Origin: Calendula officinalis
Taxonomy: Eukaryota > Streptophyta > Magnoliopsida > Asterales > Asteraceae
Direction of reading: 5' to 3'
Length of the DNA stretch: 64,000 bases
NCBI GenBank assembly: GCA_963853835.1
Contig: OY970828.1
Span: 1,443,501 to 1,507,500, forward strand
In this document: in pieces, positions 25,763 to 38,167 of the stretch
Layout: each line of letters starts with the position of its first letter
Numbering within the stretch: the first letter of the stretch is position 1
Notes under the pieces: generated by a model
Databases searched by the model: none
What the model was told of the DNA's origin: nothing
What the model saw: the letters and a program-made list of their open reading frames with translations, nothing else
Made by a program: the position numbers and the translations under genes

Positions 25763-28015
25763 GACTTTAGAGCTTGAGCAAAGATGGAGTTTAGATGTTT
25801 AGGACATCTTATAGTTTAAAAGGTACACGAAGAAAGCATAAAGAATATATCTTATAAGAATATATGGGCAAGAGCAAAGTTGTAGGAATATATCGTTTGG
25901 GATCAAGATATTTTATGGGCAAATTTCGGCACCATGATTCGTGATTGCAACCATTGGAGTATTTGCAGGGACAAAACTAAATACGGCCAATGGGGTTGGG
26001 CACTGAAATTTTGGGGTATTTTTTCCTTAAACTAATAACGTGCCTTTACATTTCTGTTTTCATGTTCAATTAGGTCAGTAAAAGGTGACTTTGTGTCTGA
26101 TTTGGGTCATTCGGCAACCCAATAACCAAAACGATAACATGGGATAACGTACTAAGGTGGCAATCTGCCAAATGCAGAGTATGACAAATGTGAGATGTAG
26201 ACTGTAATACCTTATTATTTAACTCAGATTGTGTCACTTTTGCTTATTATTCGTTAACCTTCTTATAACCAAATATTTTATAAAAAACAATAATTTTATG
26301 ATTAAATAAAGATGATGCATAAGAATCTTGGAAGCTATTGTCATCTAGCATTATATTAGTGGCCTTAACTTTATTTCTAAGGACAAAAAGAGTCTTGATT
26401 TTTTAGGACTATTGACTTGAAATCTCTAATGTTGTGGGCTTGTGGCATCTGTATTATGAGTTTTTAGTGGGCTTTATAAAGGTGTGGTTTTGGTGTGTTT
26501 TGTGTTGAGTTCAATAGCTACTTTATAGCAAGTGGAGAATTTTATATTCTCCATTAAAGGTAGATATGGGCACTTGTCAATAGGGGAAATATATATACGA
26601 GGGGTAATTTGTCATATATATAACTTTTCGACTAGTTTTTGTTAAAGTTGGTATAAACGAAACTACATAGATAGTCGGGGGTACATCTTATCTAAGACTC
26701 GGCTTTCTTAAGTAGCTAAAACATGTACACTTTTTCATTAATCAGTTTTTACTAAACTTATGGTTGGAAGACATTTAGGTGTCCTAGCTAAGATCATAGT
26801 CTCATGGGAGATGATTTATGTACCACATAAATTAATGCCTATACCACAACCTATGCTTTGATATGTTTCTACTGCCTGCTTTAATTTTTGTATACTGTGG
26901 TGAGTGAAGTAACTTATTTGGTACATAAATCATCTCGCTAGTCTCATACCCATGACATAATACTTTGGAGGTACACATAAATTTAGAACCTCGAATGACA
27001 TGTACTTATTATTAAGTAAATTTGTAACTAATTCAACACGTTTATACATATTCTAAAAGTCAACTAGAATAATAATTCACCAGTTTATCTTGACGAAATT
27101 AATAAATATGATGTGTATCTTTACAAACTGCCACGAAGCGAGGACCCGGGTGCTCGTCAGTAAACAAAAAACATGAAACTATTTTAGAATAGGTAAGTTA
27201 ATATAGTTGTATTAAACAAACAATATAAATTTCAAACCATATAATCAGTCTTTTTTTAGTTTCGAGTATTGTGAAACTATAATGATACTCGTGCAATACT
27301 GGCGCGGTGCGGTAACCATATAACTATGTTTTGTGACGACTGATTAGTGATAATAATTTTAAAGTTTAAGGAGTTATAAAGATAATTATAGGTAAAGAAT
27401 TATGTCCACAAATGTGGTAATTGAAAATTAAGTTGTGATAATTTAAGAAGTTTGTAAATACTTTAAGCATAGTAAAGATTTAAAAAAGTATTTTTTTTAC
27501 CAAAACTGATAAACATTTTATATATATAATTTATAGAATGAAAATGAAATAAATATATGATGCATTGTAGATGTAAAATGATAATATTGCTATTTTACAG
27601 AATACAACAGAATCTAAACGTTTTGACATCCCGTACTCCATACGCGGTTAATTTCTTAACGGTCAACTACCTTCATGATCATCGACTCCCAAATCGTTAG
27701 GTTTTTGCATTGAAGAATCAGACTAGGGTTTCGTCCCTGAATTTATCATTCGCTGGTGGATCATTTAATGTCGAGTAATTCTGTTATGTGATAAAAAATC
27801 GATTTTTTTTGGATTTCCTTTCGTTCGCCAGAACCCTAATGCGACATTTCTTCCATAATTATTAGTCGTTAATCAACGAATTACGTTACATTTTTTTATC
27901 ATTATCCTGCGTGTTGATTGAGGATGATCGCCGATTTCTGGTCAAATTAGGATTATATGGTTTCATCAAATATATATGCTTTCACGCACCCACATTGCTG
28001 ATTTAAGAAAATAAT
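25763..28015. other. intergenic DNA between divergent HSP20 and formin genes
   Basis: This holds both promoters. No gene is seen. A piece of the kinesin-intron MITE family lies near 26030-26160. An imperfect inverted repeat (GAGATGATTTATGTACCA and its complement) spans 26806-26948. The last 400 bases before 28016 are probably formin 5' UTR. Confidence 0.5.
26806..26948. repeat. about 140-bp inverted repeat
   Basis: The left arm GGGAGATGATTTATGTACCA and the right arm TGGTACATAAATCATCTCGC are complementary over about 20 bases. It is probably a small MITE and is non-coding. Confidence 0.6.
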
Positions 28016-31000
28016 ATGGGTGCTGAAGGGATGGTTTCCTTGATAGCAATCATTGTTCTAATTTTCCCTTTGGCAGCAGCAATGATTTCAGAAACACACA
28101 GCGATATCCAACAACTGCAAATAAATCTCAGCAATTTGGAAGGAATTCCGGATGAAGAAACGGTACTACTCTGTTCTAATTATGTTTTAAACTTCAATTA
28201 CCAAGTAATAGTTCGATTTTATGCTTCTATCACGAAATTAGACGTAAAATTACGGTTGTTGCTGTTAATTACTAGCACAATAAGTGTTACAATTGGTTAA
28301 TTCAGCTTAATTTTTGGTTTGCTCTCATGCTCACCAAGTGTTTGTTGTTTTGCCTAAACCAAATGGGAGTTTAAGAAAATAACCATATATTTGCATCTGA
28401 ATTTCTTGAAAGAAACATAAAATAAACCATATATAACTTGATGGGGTTTAACGGCGAAAAATAGACGGGAATTGGATCGAATGACAAAAATTATTCTAAT
28501 AACTTTTAAGATTGGTTAATTTAGCTTAAATTATTGGTTTGCTTTCATGCCTACCAAGTGTTTGTTATTTTACCAAAACTAAATGATAGTTCAATTTCTA
28601 TAGTTATTGTTGCTAATTACCAGCATGAATCAGTGTTATAATTGGTTAATTAAGCTTAATTTCGTTTTTCTTTCATGCCCACCAACTGTTTGATGTTTTG
28701 CCTAAATCAACATCTATTACAATTCGATATTAATTTACTTTCTAATTTCAGGTTGAAGTATTACGTGCCGATTCCGTTGAAGATGAACATATTACAAGCC
28801 CTAATTCTGTTCCCAAAAGAAGAAAATTGGTTGAATTAGATTGTATTGAAGAAACCCGTGAAGAAAACGATCATCTTTATTTGGAACATGATATTGAACC
28901 GATCCCGTTTATGGTTTCTAAAGCACCGACGGCCGACGGCGGCGGTATTGATACAGTAACGATTATTATCGTGGTTGTTTCTACTTCAGTCGTAACGTTT
29001 CTTCTTGCTAGTTTGTTCTTTTGCTGGTACACCAGAACTTATGGTGGGCCAAAAGTTAATGAAAAGCCTCTTATTAATAGAGGTGAGTTCTTCAAATTGT
29101 GTTTCTTCCACGTGGCAAAATAGCTAGAAGCTTCCATTTTATTTTATTTTTGCGATAATAGCGACATTTTTGTAGTTTCTAATTTTATTTTTTATTTTTC
29201 ACTAACTTTATACTTCATATAGTATTATATTATATAAAAATAGGAACAATTTAATTACTGAAAATGAAAAATTAAATAGTACTTTCACAAAAAAAGGACA
29301 AAACTGACTTGGTTATCGGATCAAATGTTGCTATTTATGTTATGGGGAAAATGTCATAAAATATCAATGTACTTTAGGTTAGGGGTGAAAACGAGCCGAG
29401 CCGTTCGTGAGCTACTCGGGATCGGCTCGTTAAAAGCTCGAAACGAGCCGAGCTTAAACGAGTATGAGCCGAGTTTGAGCTTAAATAAGAGCTCGTTTAT
29501 TAAACGAGCCCGAGCCCGAGCTTGATCCACTAAGCTTGATTAGGCTCGCGAGCCTAACGAGTATATATATTATTAATTATTACAAAAATATAACTATATA
29601 TTATATATTTTTATACTTATATGTGTATGTATACTATACATATATATGTATATAACATAATATAAAAATGAAATGTTTACCCAATATATTAAATACTATA
29701 ATTAAATAAAAAAATTTATATATTTTGTGTATATGGGAGCTTAAATGAGCCTAATCGAGCCGAGCCCGAACCTGCGAAAACTTAAACGAGCCGAGCTCGA
29801 TCTTTACATATAAGGCTCGAAACGAGCCGAGCTCGAGCTTCTTAAAACTTAAACGAGCCGAGCTCGAACCTAATTGAGCTCGGGCTCAGCTCGACTCATT
29901 TACACCCCTACTTTAGGTGGTGGTTCATTTTTGTGATTATATGTTTTTAAGGTCCATTTTGGTTATCACAAGTAAATATAGTATTAAAACATACAAAAAT
30001 AATTTTAATCACCAATATTTGCCTACTAAAACCTTGCAATTACCAAATAAGACCATAAAAAATTATAATTATCGAAACGGATAACCACCTAAAGAATTAT
30101 GTTATTTTATGACATTTGTTCTTTAATTATAGTATCAGCCCAATCATATTTATTAGCCCGTTTTGATATTGGATTTAATAACAATTTCAGGTTCATCACA
30201 TGCATACAGTTTGCAAAACTCTTCAACTGATCTCCAAAATCCCACAAATCCTGACCAACAAACAACCGACATATCGTTAGGTATCCCATTAGACCAACCA
30301 CCCGGAGCCGCCCCGTTAAAACCGCCACCTGGCAGGCCCGATTTGGCCCTAAAGACACCACCCGGAAGAAAAGATTTATCCGTACAATTACCGACTGCAA
30401 ACACCTCATCACCACCTAACCGATCCCCAGTGGGGCTCGGGAATTTCCCTTCCCCTCCTGGGAAGGGCCCGCCTGCTAGACGGGCTCCGTCAGCCAGACG
30501 GGCCCCGTCATCCAGACGGCCACCGCCTGCCGGTGCACCACCACCGCCACCGCCGGCAGTAAAACCGCCGCCGCCGCCTCTGCCGGCAAAGAAGCCGGCG
30601 GCACCACCGCCTCCGCCACCAGGCGGCGGCAGAGCGCCACCTCAACCACCTGGTGGTGGGCTGAAAGGGGCCCGGGCTGCAGCGGGCCCGGGTGACCCCG
30701 ATGGCGATGATGCTAATAAAGCAAAGTTGAAACCGTTTTTTTGGGATAAGGTTATGGCTAGCCCTGATCAAGCTATGGTTTGGAATCAAATTAGAGCTGG
30801 GTCGTTTCAGTAAGTAATATTAATTTCTTAATTTTTTTTTTACAATAAAATTACATTTAAAATAATCAAATAAAGCATCCATGAATTGGTATGGGTAACA
30901 CTGTCATTTCTAGTAAATATAAGCTACATTATTTGAACTTTATTCTAAACTATAGGTACTTTTTTCTAGTGGTGAATAATTTTGGAACATAGTGAGTACA

Positions 31001-34000
31001 AAATATCAAAAATCAAATTATAATTTTTTTTTGGAAAAAAGGTTATTTATCACAATAAAGCGAATTTGTCACGAGTTATCAGAATTAAATTAATTGTGCT
31101 AAATAGCCTTTTTTGTATAAAAAGAAAAGGCAGAAGTATTATTTTTTGTTGTGCGTAATGTGTGACTATTTTGTATAAGTATTAAAAAATGTGGTTATTT
31201 ATGTAATTTCTAGTTAAAAATAATGTGTCATTTTAGGTTCAACGAAGAAATGATAGAAAATTTATTTGGATATAATGCTGCTGCCGAGAAAAACAAAGGC
31301 GCTCAAAAAAAGAGTACATCATCACAAGATTCTTCTTCGAATTTTGTTCAAATTATTGATGCAAAGAAAGCTCAAAATTTATCTATTCTTCTAAAAGCAC
31401 TTAATGTGACAACTAATGAAGTTTGTGATGCACTTAAAGAAGGTAAATCTTTACTTAGTTACTAATCGTAATTAGGTCTTTTTTATATGGTTATTAAAAT
31501 AAGGCTAAAATGCATTCTAGTACGTTGAATTTGTCTGACTAGGTCCTTTACTAGCATGAACTATTAAATATGCAAAATGATACTTTGAACTTGACAAAAT
31601 GGTCAATCTAGTACCCCGGCTCACTGATTTGATCTTGCTTTCTCACGTGATTTGCTTATAATATCAATATATCGAGATGAAGGTATACATTTTAGTCCGT
31701 CAAAAGCTCCAACGAAACTAAGTTAAGTAAGAAATCACGTTCAAATTAGTGAGTCGAGTACTAAAATCAACCATTTTGTCAAGTTCAGGTTATCATGTTA
31801 CACATTTAATAAGTCAAGGTAATAGAAGACCTACTCACCTAAGTTTAGGGTACCAAAATGTATTTTGGCCATAAAATAACATAACACTCTTATGTTTGTC
31901 AAAGTTTAGCTATTGTGCAAATTTATGACTAATTGGATTATTCGAAGATGGCCTTATGTCTCATTTGAATCATTCAACAACCTAATGACATGATAACCCG
32001 GTGATGTGGAGATGAAAAATGACCCTCATAGGTCATTTTATTACCCGCCACATCATCACTTTGTCATGTCATCAAGTCAAAGAATAACCCAAATTGGACA
32101 TAAAGTCATCTTTCAATAACCCAATTGAACAGAAATCCAGAGGTGTCTTTGAGTAGGTGCAGCCGCACAGTTGCCATATTTTATAGGGGCCCAATTTTAT
32201 ATATATCTTATATATATAATCTTAAAATTTAAGTCAACTTAATAATTTAATAGAAAAAAACATTAAAAAAACCAATTTTTTTATAAAAATCTTGTATTTC
32301 GGGGGTCCATTTCGTGTTTTTGCACAGGGCCTTTAACTGTACAAATCTATACAATGACTAAACACTGACAAATATAAAAGTTTATTGGTCATTTAATACT
32401 AATTTATATGATGTCGACTAGGAAACGAGCTACCCGTAGAACTTATTCAAACATTAATAAAGATGGCGCCAACGGGAGAGGAAGAATTGAAGCTAAGATT
32501 ATATAACGGCGATGTTTCTCAGCTTGGGACCGCAGAACGGTTTCTTAAACAATTAGTTGAAATACCGTTTGCTTATAAGAGACTTGAATCTTTGCTTTTT
32601 ATGTGCACACTTCAAGAAGAACAAGATATAATTAAGGAATCTTTCCAAACATTAGAGGTGAATTAAACCTATTAAAATTTAAAATTTATTTTTGGCTAAT
32701 TAGGTAATCAAAAGATTATTTTATATCCCAATTGGATTATTAAAAACATTTTCAATCAATTAATATTTATTTAATAGTTATTGTTACATATTAATGTAGC
32801 ATTTCTTTTACATAATTATCATTATTGAAAAAATATATATTTTGTTTGTAAATAATCTTTTAATGATCCAAGTGACACATAAAACCATAATCTAATGACC
32901 AAATTGGACAAATGACTACAAAAAGGACCATATGGAATAACACGTTGTTGTTTTAGCCATAAAAACCCATTTACTTTTTTAGAAAAAATGATATTTATGT
33001 CTATCTATGAGGCTACTCACTTATAAACTTGACAAGTGTCATCCACTAATTATCTCTCTTCATCTCATCCTTTAATTTTGACATTTATCATGATCAAATT
33101 AGTAGACACATTTAGTAGACACAAATATTATTACTCTACTTATTAATAGGTGAATTTGGGTCATACTATATCTTATACGGCTTAAATAATAAAAATGTAT
33201 GGCCTAATAAATGGATTGAAAGTCATCCAAAATCTACGTCTAATATATTCCGAAATCGTTCTACTCAAGTCTCAAATATCTTTTTTTTTTTGTTGTACTC
33301 CTACTATTTTTCTAATCATATTTATCGAATAAGTTATTTATTTATTTATTTTTTGTCTAATTTCATGGTGTAGGGTGCTTGTAAAGAACTTAAAAAAAGC
33401 CGATTATTTCTAAAACTTCTAGAAGCCGTTTTAAAAACCGGAAACCGTATGAATGACGGCACATTTCGTGGGAGTGCACAAGCATTCAAACTCGACACAC
33501 TTTTAAAACTTTCAGACGTTAAAGGAGTTGACGGCAAAACAACTCTTTTACATTTCGTAGTACTCGAAATCGTTCGGGCAGAAGGCATTCGGGCAGCCAA
33601 AACTGCCCAAGAAACGGGCCAAGACTTAGAAGAACCTGACCCAAGTCAAGATTCCGATGAATATTACCAAAATCTCGGTCTACAAGTTGTATCCGATTTA
33701 AGCGACGAACTTGAAGACGTTAAAAAAGCCGCCATTCTTGACGCCGACGGGCTGACCGGGACCGTTTCGAGACTCGGGCAGGCGCTTGTAAAAGCGCGTG
33801 AGTTTTTGAACACGGATTTGAAGAATATCGACAACGGCGATGATGATCATGATGATGATGATGATGAAGTTGATGATGAATTTGCGGTTATTTTAACGAA
33901 TTTTGTTCAAGATGCTGAAAAGGATGTGATGTGGATGCTGGAAGAAGAGAAACGAATAATGGCGCTCGTGAAAGATACGGGTGATTATTTCCACGGGAAA

Positions 34001-34606
34001 CCCGGGAAAGATGAAGGGTTGAGATTGTTTGTAATCGTTCGTGATTTTTTGTTGATTGTGGATAAGATTTGTAAAGAGATTAAGAGTAATCCGATTGTTC
34101 GGCCGTCGAAGAAGAAAGACGGCTCGCCGTCTAAATCGACGGCTGAATCTCAAACGGACGATGTTTCGGAAGGTAAAACGGCGGCTGAAACGGATAATGG
34201 TTCGGAACGTAAAACGACGGCTAACACCGGTGACTTGGAAGACAAGAAACTTGAGAAAGAGGTTTCACAAGAAATACGGGAAATTTCTAATATAGTTCGT
34301 GATACGATAGATGAAATTGATGATTCGAGAAATGAAATAGCGAAAAACGATGATTCACAACCTAAGACGAAGGAAAATGATGATTCTAAGAAGGTTGAAA
34401 CACGGGATACCCATGATTTAAAACATGAAACACGGGAAAATGATGATTTGAAACCCGAGAAAGATGTTGAGGAAACGAGTAAAAAATCTTTAGAACCGCA
34501 ACAAGCGCCGCCTACACGGATGCCACATGAACGGCTTATTCCCGCAATTGCAATGAGACGTGTGGATACTTTTAGTTCTAGCTCGGGTTCAGATGAGGAT
34601 ACATAG
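28016..34606 (+). CDS. FH5: class I formin (FH5-like), 6 exons
   Basis: An actin nucleator anchored in a membrane. My exons are 28016-28162, 28752-29082, 30191-30809, 31237-31442, 32422-32657 and 33374-34606, all GT-AG and totalling 2772 nt, or 923 residues. Arabidopsis FH5 has about 900. Domains: signal peptide (about 1-23), short extracytosolic region, one transmembrane segment (about 117-141, TIIIVVVSTSVVTFLLASLF), FH1 with Pro runs (about 195-330), then FH2 from KLKPFFWDKV (about 338) to about 753 with MNDGTFRGSAQAFKLDTLLK. The order signal peptide-TM-FH1-FH2 is that of plant class I formins. The last 170 residues are a charged, repetitive NDDSK/ETREND tail. Introns 2 and 4 hold MITEs, and a long hairpin lies just past the stop. 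The FH1 region is GC-rich, unlike its neighbours, as expected for Pro codons. Confidence 0.94.
29380..29910. mobile_element. hAT MITE in formin intron 2
   Basis: The ends are TAGGGGTGAAAAC and TTTACACCCCTA, and the 8-bp target duplication CTTTAGGT is exact at 29372-29379 and 29911-29918. The arms are rich in CGAGCCGAGC repeats in inverted orientation. The 531-bp element is non-coding. Confidence 0.93.
31503..31871. mobile_element. MITE in formin intron 4
   Basis: The left end GGCTAAAATGCATTCTAGTA and the right end GTACCAAAATGTATTTTGGC are inverted copies. Inner arms (TTGACAAAATGGT / ACCATTTTGTCAAG) extend the foldback. Non-coding. Confidence 0.75.
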
Positions 34607-34657
34607 TTTTTGTTAGATATTATTAACAGGTATTTATATAAAAAAAACTCATAAATT

Positions 34658-34797
34658 TTAATTCTTGGTGTTGTATGTATCTAAACTCCTGTAACTTGTA
34701 AACTGGTGACGTGACAACTTTTATGGTTAGGTGCCACGTCATCAGAAAGTCTTAAAAGTTACAGGTTACCTGATACATACAATACCAAGAATTTAAT
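34658..34797. repeat. long hairpin just downstream of the formin stop
   Basis: Arms of about 40 bases are nearly complementary: TTCTTGGTGTTGTATGTATC on the left, GATACATACAATACCAAGAA on the right. CTGTAACTT / AAGTTACAG and TGACGTG / CACGTCA pairs lie further in. It probably falls in the 3' UTR. It may be a small MITE, and a transcript would fold strongly. Confidence 0.8.
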
Positions 34798-35769
34798 GTT
34801 TATTACACAGACAAGACTGTGTTTGAGTCTTTATGGTATTGTCTTTATATGTGTGTGAACTCTTGATGAATTAGGGTTATAGTTGGAAGACAAAAACGAG
34901 ATGATAACATCGACTTTTTACTCAAAGGGTGACTTTTTACGCAAGCAACTTTAGACTTACAAAAATGTGGCAAATACATGACTGAAGCTAACTGTAACAT
35001 TTTGCATTCCGAAAAACGTTGCCAAATAGTATTGAAAATTTTCTATCTTCTTGGTTTTGCTAGCCCTCCGCAGTGCAAGTAACAGGTACACAATATTTCT
35101 ATATTAGTTGTTATTGTTACGTTTTTATTTATATTTTTGCATAAAACAACAACTTTTACAATTATTTATGTTTAGTCATTGACTCATTGTACAAATCTAT
35201 ATTTTTTACAATGACTATACAAATAAACATAAAAAAATACGTTGTTATTTTATGCAATAAAAAACCTTGTTTTAATGCTTAAACTCTTACTAATTGCATA
35301 TGAATATTTAATTGTTAGGAGATGGAGGAAAGGACAACCATTGTAAATAGATGTGATACCAAAGAATGTAAATAGTTGTAAGTATCAATACACACCTCAT
35401 CAATCTTTATGTATATCTAGTTTAGTGGGGGCTAGAAGCTTGAAATGATTGTACATTGTGATACCAAAGTTGTACAAGGGTTTATTTTGGGTATTGGAAA
35501 TATAGATGAATTTAAGGTATTCTAATGTCACACATGTAACATTAATCAGATTAGAAAATGTAATTAACAGATTTAAACGATACTTTTTTTTCTTCTGCTA
35601 TTAGATTCTAGAGCACATCAAATGGTATGAAATTTGAGAATCAAAATCTAGAAACAACATTTGCAGTGAACACCAGAGTTCTTAACTAAATTGACATATA
35701 TGAACACATAATCTAAATTTGAAACCCTAATGCCCAAATCTGACGTAAAAACAACACTCCGATCCACTT
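34798..35769. other. spacer between convergent formin and H2A genes
   Basis: This holds the 3' flanks of two convergent genes. A fragment like the kinesin-intron MITE (TTAGTCATTG / ACAATGACTA arms) occurs near 35150-35260. No gene is seen. Confidence 0.5.
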
Positions 35770-36284
35770 CTAATCATCATCAACAGATCCCTTAGAAGAA
35801 CCAGCGGCTTTCTTAGGGAGAAGAAGATTGTGAATGTTGGGCATAACACCGCCATTAGCGATAGTGACGTCACCAAGAAGCTTGCTTAATTCCTCATCGT
35901 TCCTCACCGCTAATTGGATGTGTCTAGGCACAATTCTCGTTTTTTTGTTGTCTCTTGCTGCATTTCCAGCTAACTCAAGCACCTGTTTGATGTCAATTTG
36001 ATAATTAGAACTTTCGCCCAAAAATAAAAAAACGAAACCCTAACAACTTCAATACAGTGAAATTAAACAGAAATTGTTGAAATTACGAAAATTACCTCAG
36101 CTGCGAGGTATTCTAGAACGGCGGCGAGGTAGACCGGAGCTCCAGCACCAACACGTTCAGCGTACTTTCCGGCTTTTAGGAAACGAGCGATACGACCGAC
36201 TGGGAATTGAAGACCGGCCTTGCTACTCCTTGAGGTGGCTTTCTTTGCAACTCCCGATCCTAGGGTTTTGCCTCGACCGGACAT
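35770..36284 (-). CDS. HTA1: canonical histone H2A (HTA1/RAT5-like), 2 exons
   Basis: A core nucleosome histone. Exon 1 is 36284-36096 and exon 2 is 35982-35770, joining LEYLAAE to VLELAGNAARDNKK in phase, 402 nt, or 133 residues. The start is set at MSGRGKTLGSG: an upstream in-frame ATG (36401) lies in the leader and would add residues no H2A has. The histone fold and the acidic-patch region (NDEELSKLLGDVTI) are intact. The tail is KKAAGSSKGSVDDD. There is no SQEF motif, so it is not H2A.X, and no SPKK extension, so it is not H2A.W. A single intron at this site is usual for plant H2A. In Arabidopsis the homologue neighbours FH5, as here. Confidence 0.96.
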
Positions 36285-36410
36285 GGCAATTTGAAAGTTC
36301 ACCGGAAAAAATTTAAACGGTGACAATAACGACAGGAAAGAAACTGCGGCGAAAATGGAAAGCAATATTTCGAGAATTTGGCTGTGCGTGAAAATGCGCA
36401 TTAGTCTGTA

Positions 36411-36467
36411 TTATATAGTGGTTTGTAGGTTTCTCTTTTAACGAATAAGATTGAATGACACGGATCG
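36411..36467 (-). promoter_or_regulatory. likely H2A core promoter
   Basis: On the minus strand, CTATATAA (36418-36411) lies about 130 bases before the H2A ATG and looks like a TATA box. Upstream, GCGATCCGTG (around 36466-36457) differs by one base from the plant histone octamer GATCCGCG. The spacing is plausible. The assignment is inference. Confidence 0.45.
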
Positions 36468-36662
36468 CTTGTAATGACCGTCCGATTAAATACAATCTGA
36501 CGGATATATGCGAATATTAAAATTTTCGCCTTTGTATTCACTGAAATACTCGATTAGAACGCTTGAATTGTCAAAAGCTCGAATGTTTTTAATATGAGAA
36601 TTGATATGTAGTCATATTATTTGGTATTACCTGTAGTTTTACCTACTTAATAAGATCATATA

Positions 36663-36969
36663 CTTCCTCCGTATTAAAATAAGTGACACACTTTCATTTT
36701 GGGGTGTATCAAAATAAGTGATACACTTTGAAAACTTTCATTATTTGGTAAAAATAGTGGGATACATATCCATTAACTATCCACTTTAACAGAGTAAAAT
36801 TACCCTTATACCCTTACTTTTACCTTTAAAACTCATTAATATCACTTTATTCAAGAAAAATGAGACCCATTATCCACTAACTATTACTTTAATCTATTTT
36901 AACCTCTACTTTAATCTTTTACCTTAAAAAACGTGTAAACCAATTTGTCTCACTTAGATACGTAGGAAG
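36663..36969. mobile_element. Stowaway-like MITE
   Basis: The ends CTTCCTCCGTATTAAAATAA and TTAGATACGTAGGAAG are inverted copies with TA on both sides. Internal copies of AATAAGTGACACACTTT occur. A relative lies at 48517-48816, and a single end at about 37002. Confidence 0.8.
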
Positions 36970-37076
36970 TATATAATTACTAATTCTCTTTGTTTATACT
37001 TCCTTCGTATCAAAATAAGTGAACCGAGCCGAACATACAATAAACTTACACTATATATAGATTACAAACATACATA

Positions 37077-37225
37077 AAATTACAAAACCGAACCGAGCCC
37101 AAATGTTCACCCTTATCTAGGGACCTAACCGGACCGAACAACACAGAAACCTATAGGACCAAAACCAAAAAATATAAAATTACAAAACCGAACCGAGCCC
37201 AAATGTTCACCCTTATCTAGGGACA
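37077..37225. repeat. about 52-bp direct repeat
   Basis: The unit from AAATTACAAAACCGAACCGA to TTATCTAGGGAC is present at 37077-37128 and again at 37174-37225, separated by 45 bases. It abuts the Gypsy debris. Confidence 0.75.
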
Positions 37226-37230
37226 TGATT

Positions 37231-38167
37231 TTATGTATAATTAACAAATTTGAGACAAGGGACTGAGAAACTCGAATTGAAATGACAGATTTCAAATTGA
37301 AATGAACTTAGGAACAAAGAAACATAATCAATTTGATGAATAATCAATAAATTCGGAATAGATCTGAGAATTCGTTCAATGAAACAGTGAAAACTCAAGA
37401 ACACCAAAACGAAATTGCGAGATGAAAACAAATCGACCAAATCGATACCACTTTGATACGGATGTATCGTATGGAAGCTAAAGCCTAGCTTGAAGGTTGC
37501 TCGGTAAACCCGAACAATTGCCAAGAACTCGAGATTCTTGAGTTTCTCACGAAACGAATTTATTTTATTCAATATACTACCATCCAACTAATGCATACAA
37601 TTCTTTAAATAAGGCCCTAATTTAAAAAGAAGTCCTAATCTAATACGAAAATATAAGCTAATAGATAAAGCTAAAATTTAAATAACAAGATAACTTAGAA
37701 GATAGTTGGATGGTTTAAACTTCCGATTGAATCCGTTAGCCACTGTTTGGGTTCAAGTCGGCTTCGTGTGGTGGGTGTGGTTGCGTATCCGGATCCATAT
37801 CATTCTCCCCTTCTAAAAAATGACTCGTCCGCGAGTCATCATCCACTTCGGGTTCATATGGTGCCAAATCTGCGACATTAAACGTGGCAGATACTTTGTA
37901 ATGGCCCGGGAGGTCAATTTTGTATGCGTTATCATTGATACGTTTCAGCACACGGAAAGGCCCATCGGCTCGAGGATGAAGTTTGCCAAAACGCCCTTGC
38001 GGAAACCTTTCGCGCCGAAGATATATCCACACGAGATCGCCTTCTTCAAAAATAACTTTACGTCGATGCTTATTAGCTCGAGATTGATATTGCAGATTAT
38101 GACGAACGATTTGTTCGCGATCCGGATACGCAACCACACCCACCACACGAAGCCGACTTGAACCCAA
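37231..38167 (-). mobile_element. Ty3/Gypsy fragment: polyprotein tail, LTR, leader
   Basis: On the minus strand, 38167-37736 encodes the C-terminal part of a Gypsy polyprotein (KVIFEEGDLVWIYLRRERF, GPFRVLKRINDNAYKIDLPG), the typical post-integrase domain. An LTR follows, ending ATCCGTATCA at 37454, then AGTGGTATC, a start-Met tRNA primer-site match, and leader sequence to about 37231. A polyprotein tail followed by LTR plus primer site suggests tandem or recombined copies. The coding part is partial, with no catalytic domain. Confidence 0.8.

Noticed and set aside
30107..30789. Antisense frames across the formin FH1 region
   Set aside because: They are shadows of the GC-rich proline codons in formin exon 3.
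33893..34295. Alternative frames inside formin exon 6, one very Arg-rich
   Set aside because: The formin frame is continuous here and matches the FH2 family; the others are frame shadows.
36285..36401. Upstream in-frame ATG extending H2A by 39 residues
   Set aside because: The extension has no similarity to any H2A; MSGRGK is the conserved start and a TATA-like box lies at 36411-36418, just upstream of that ATG.
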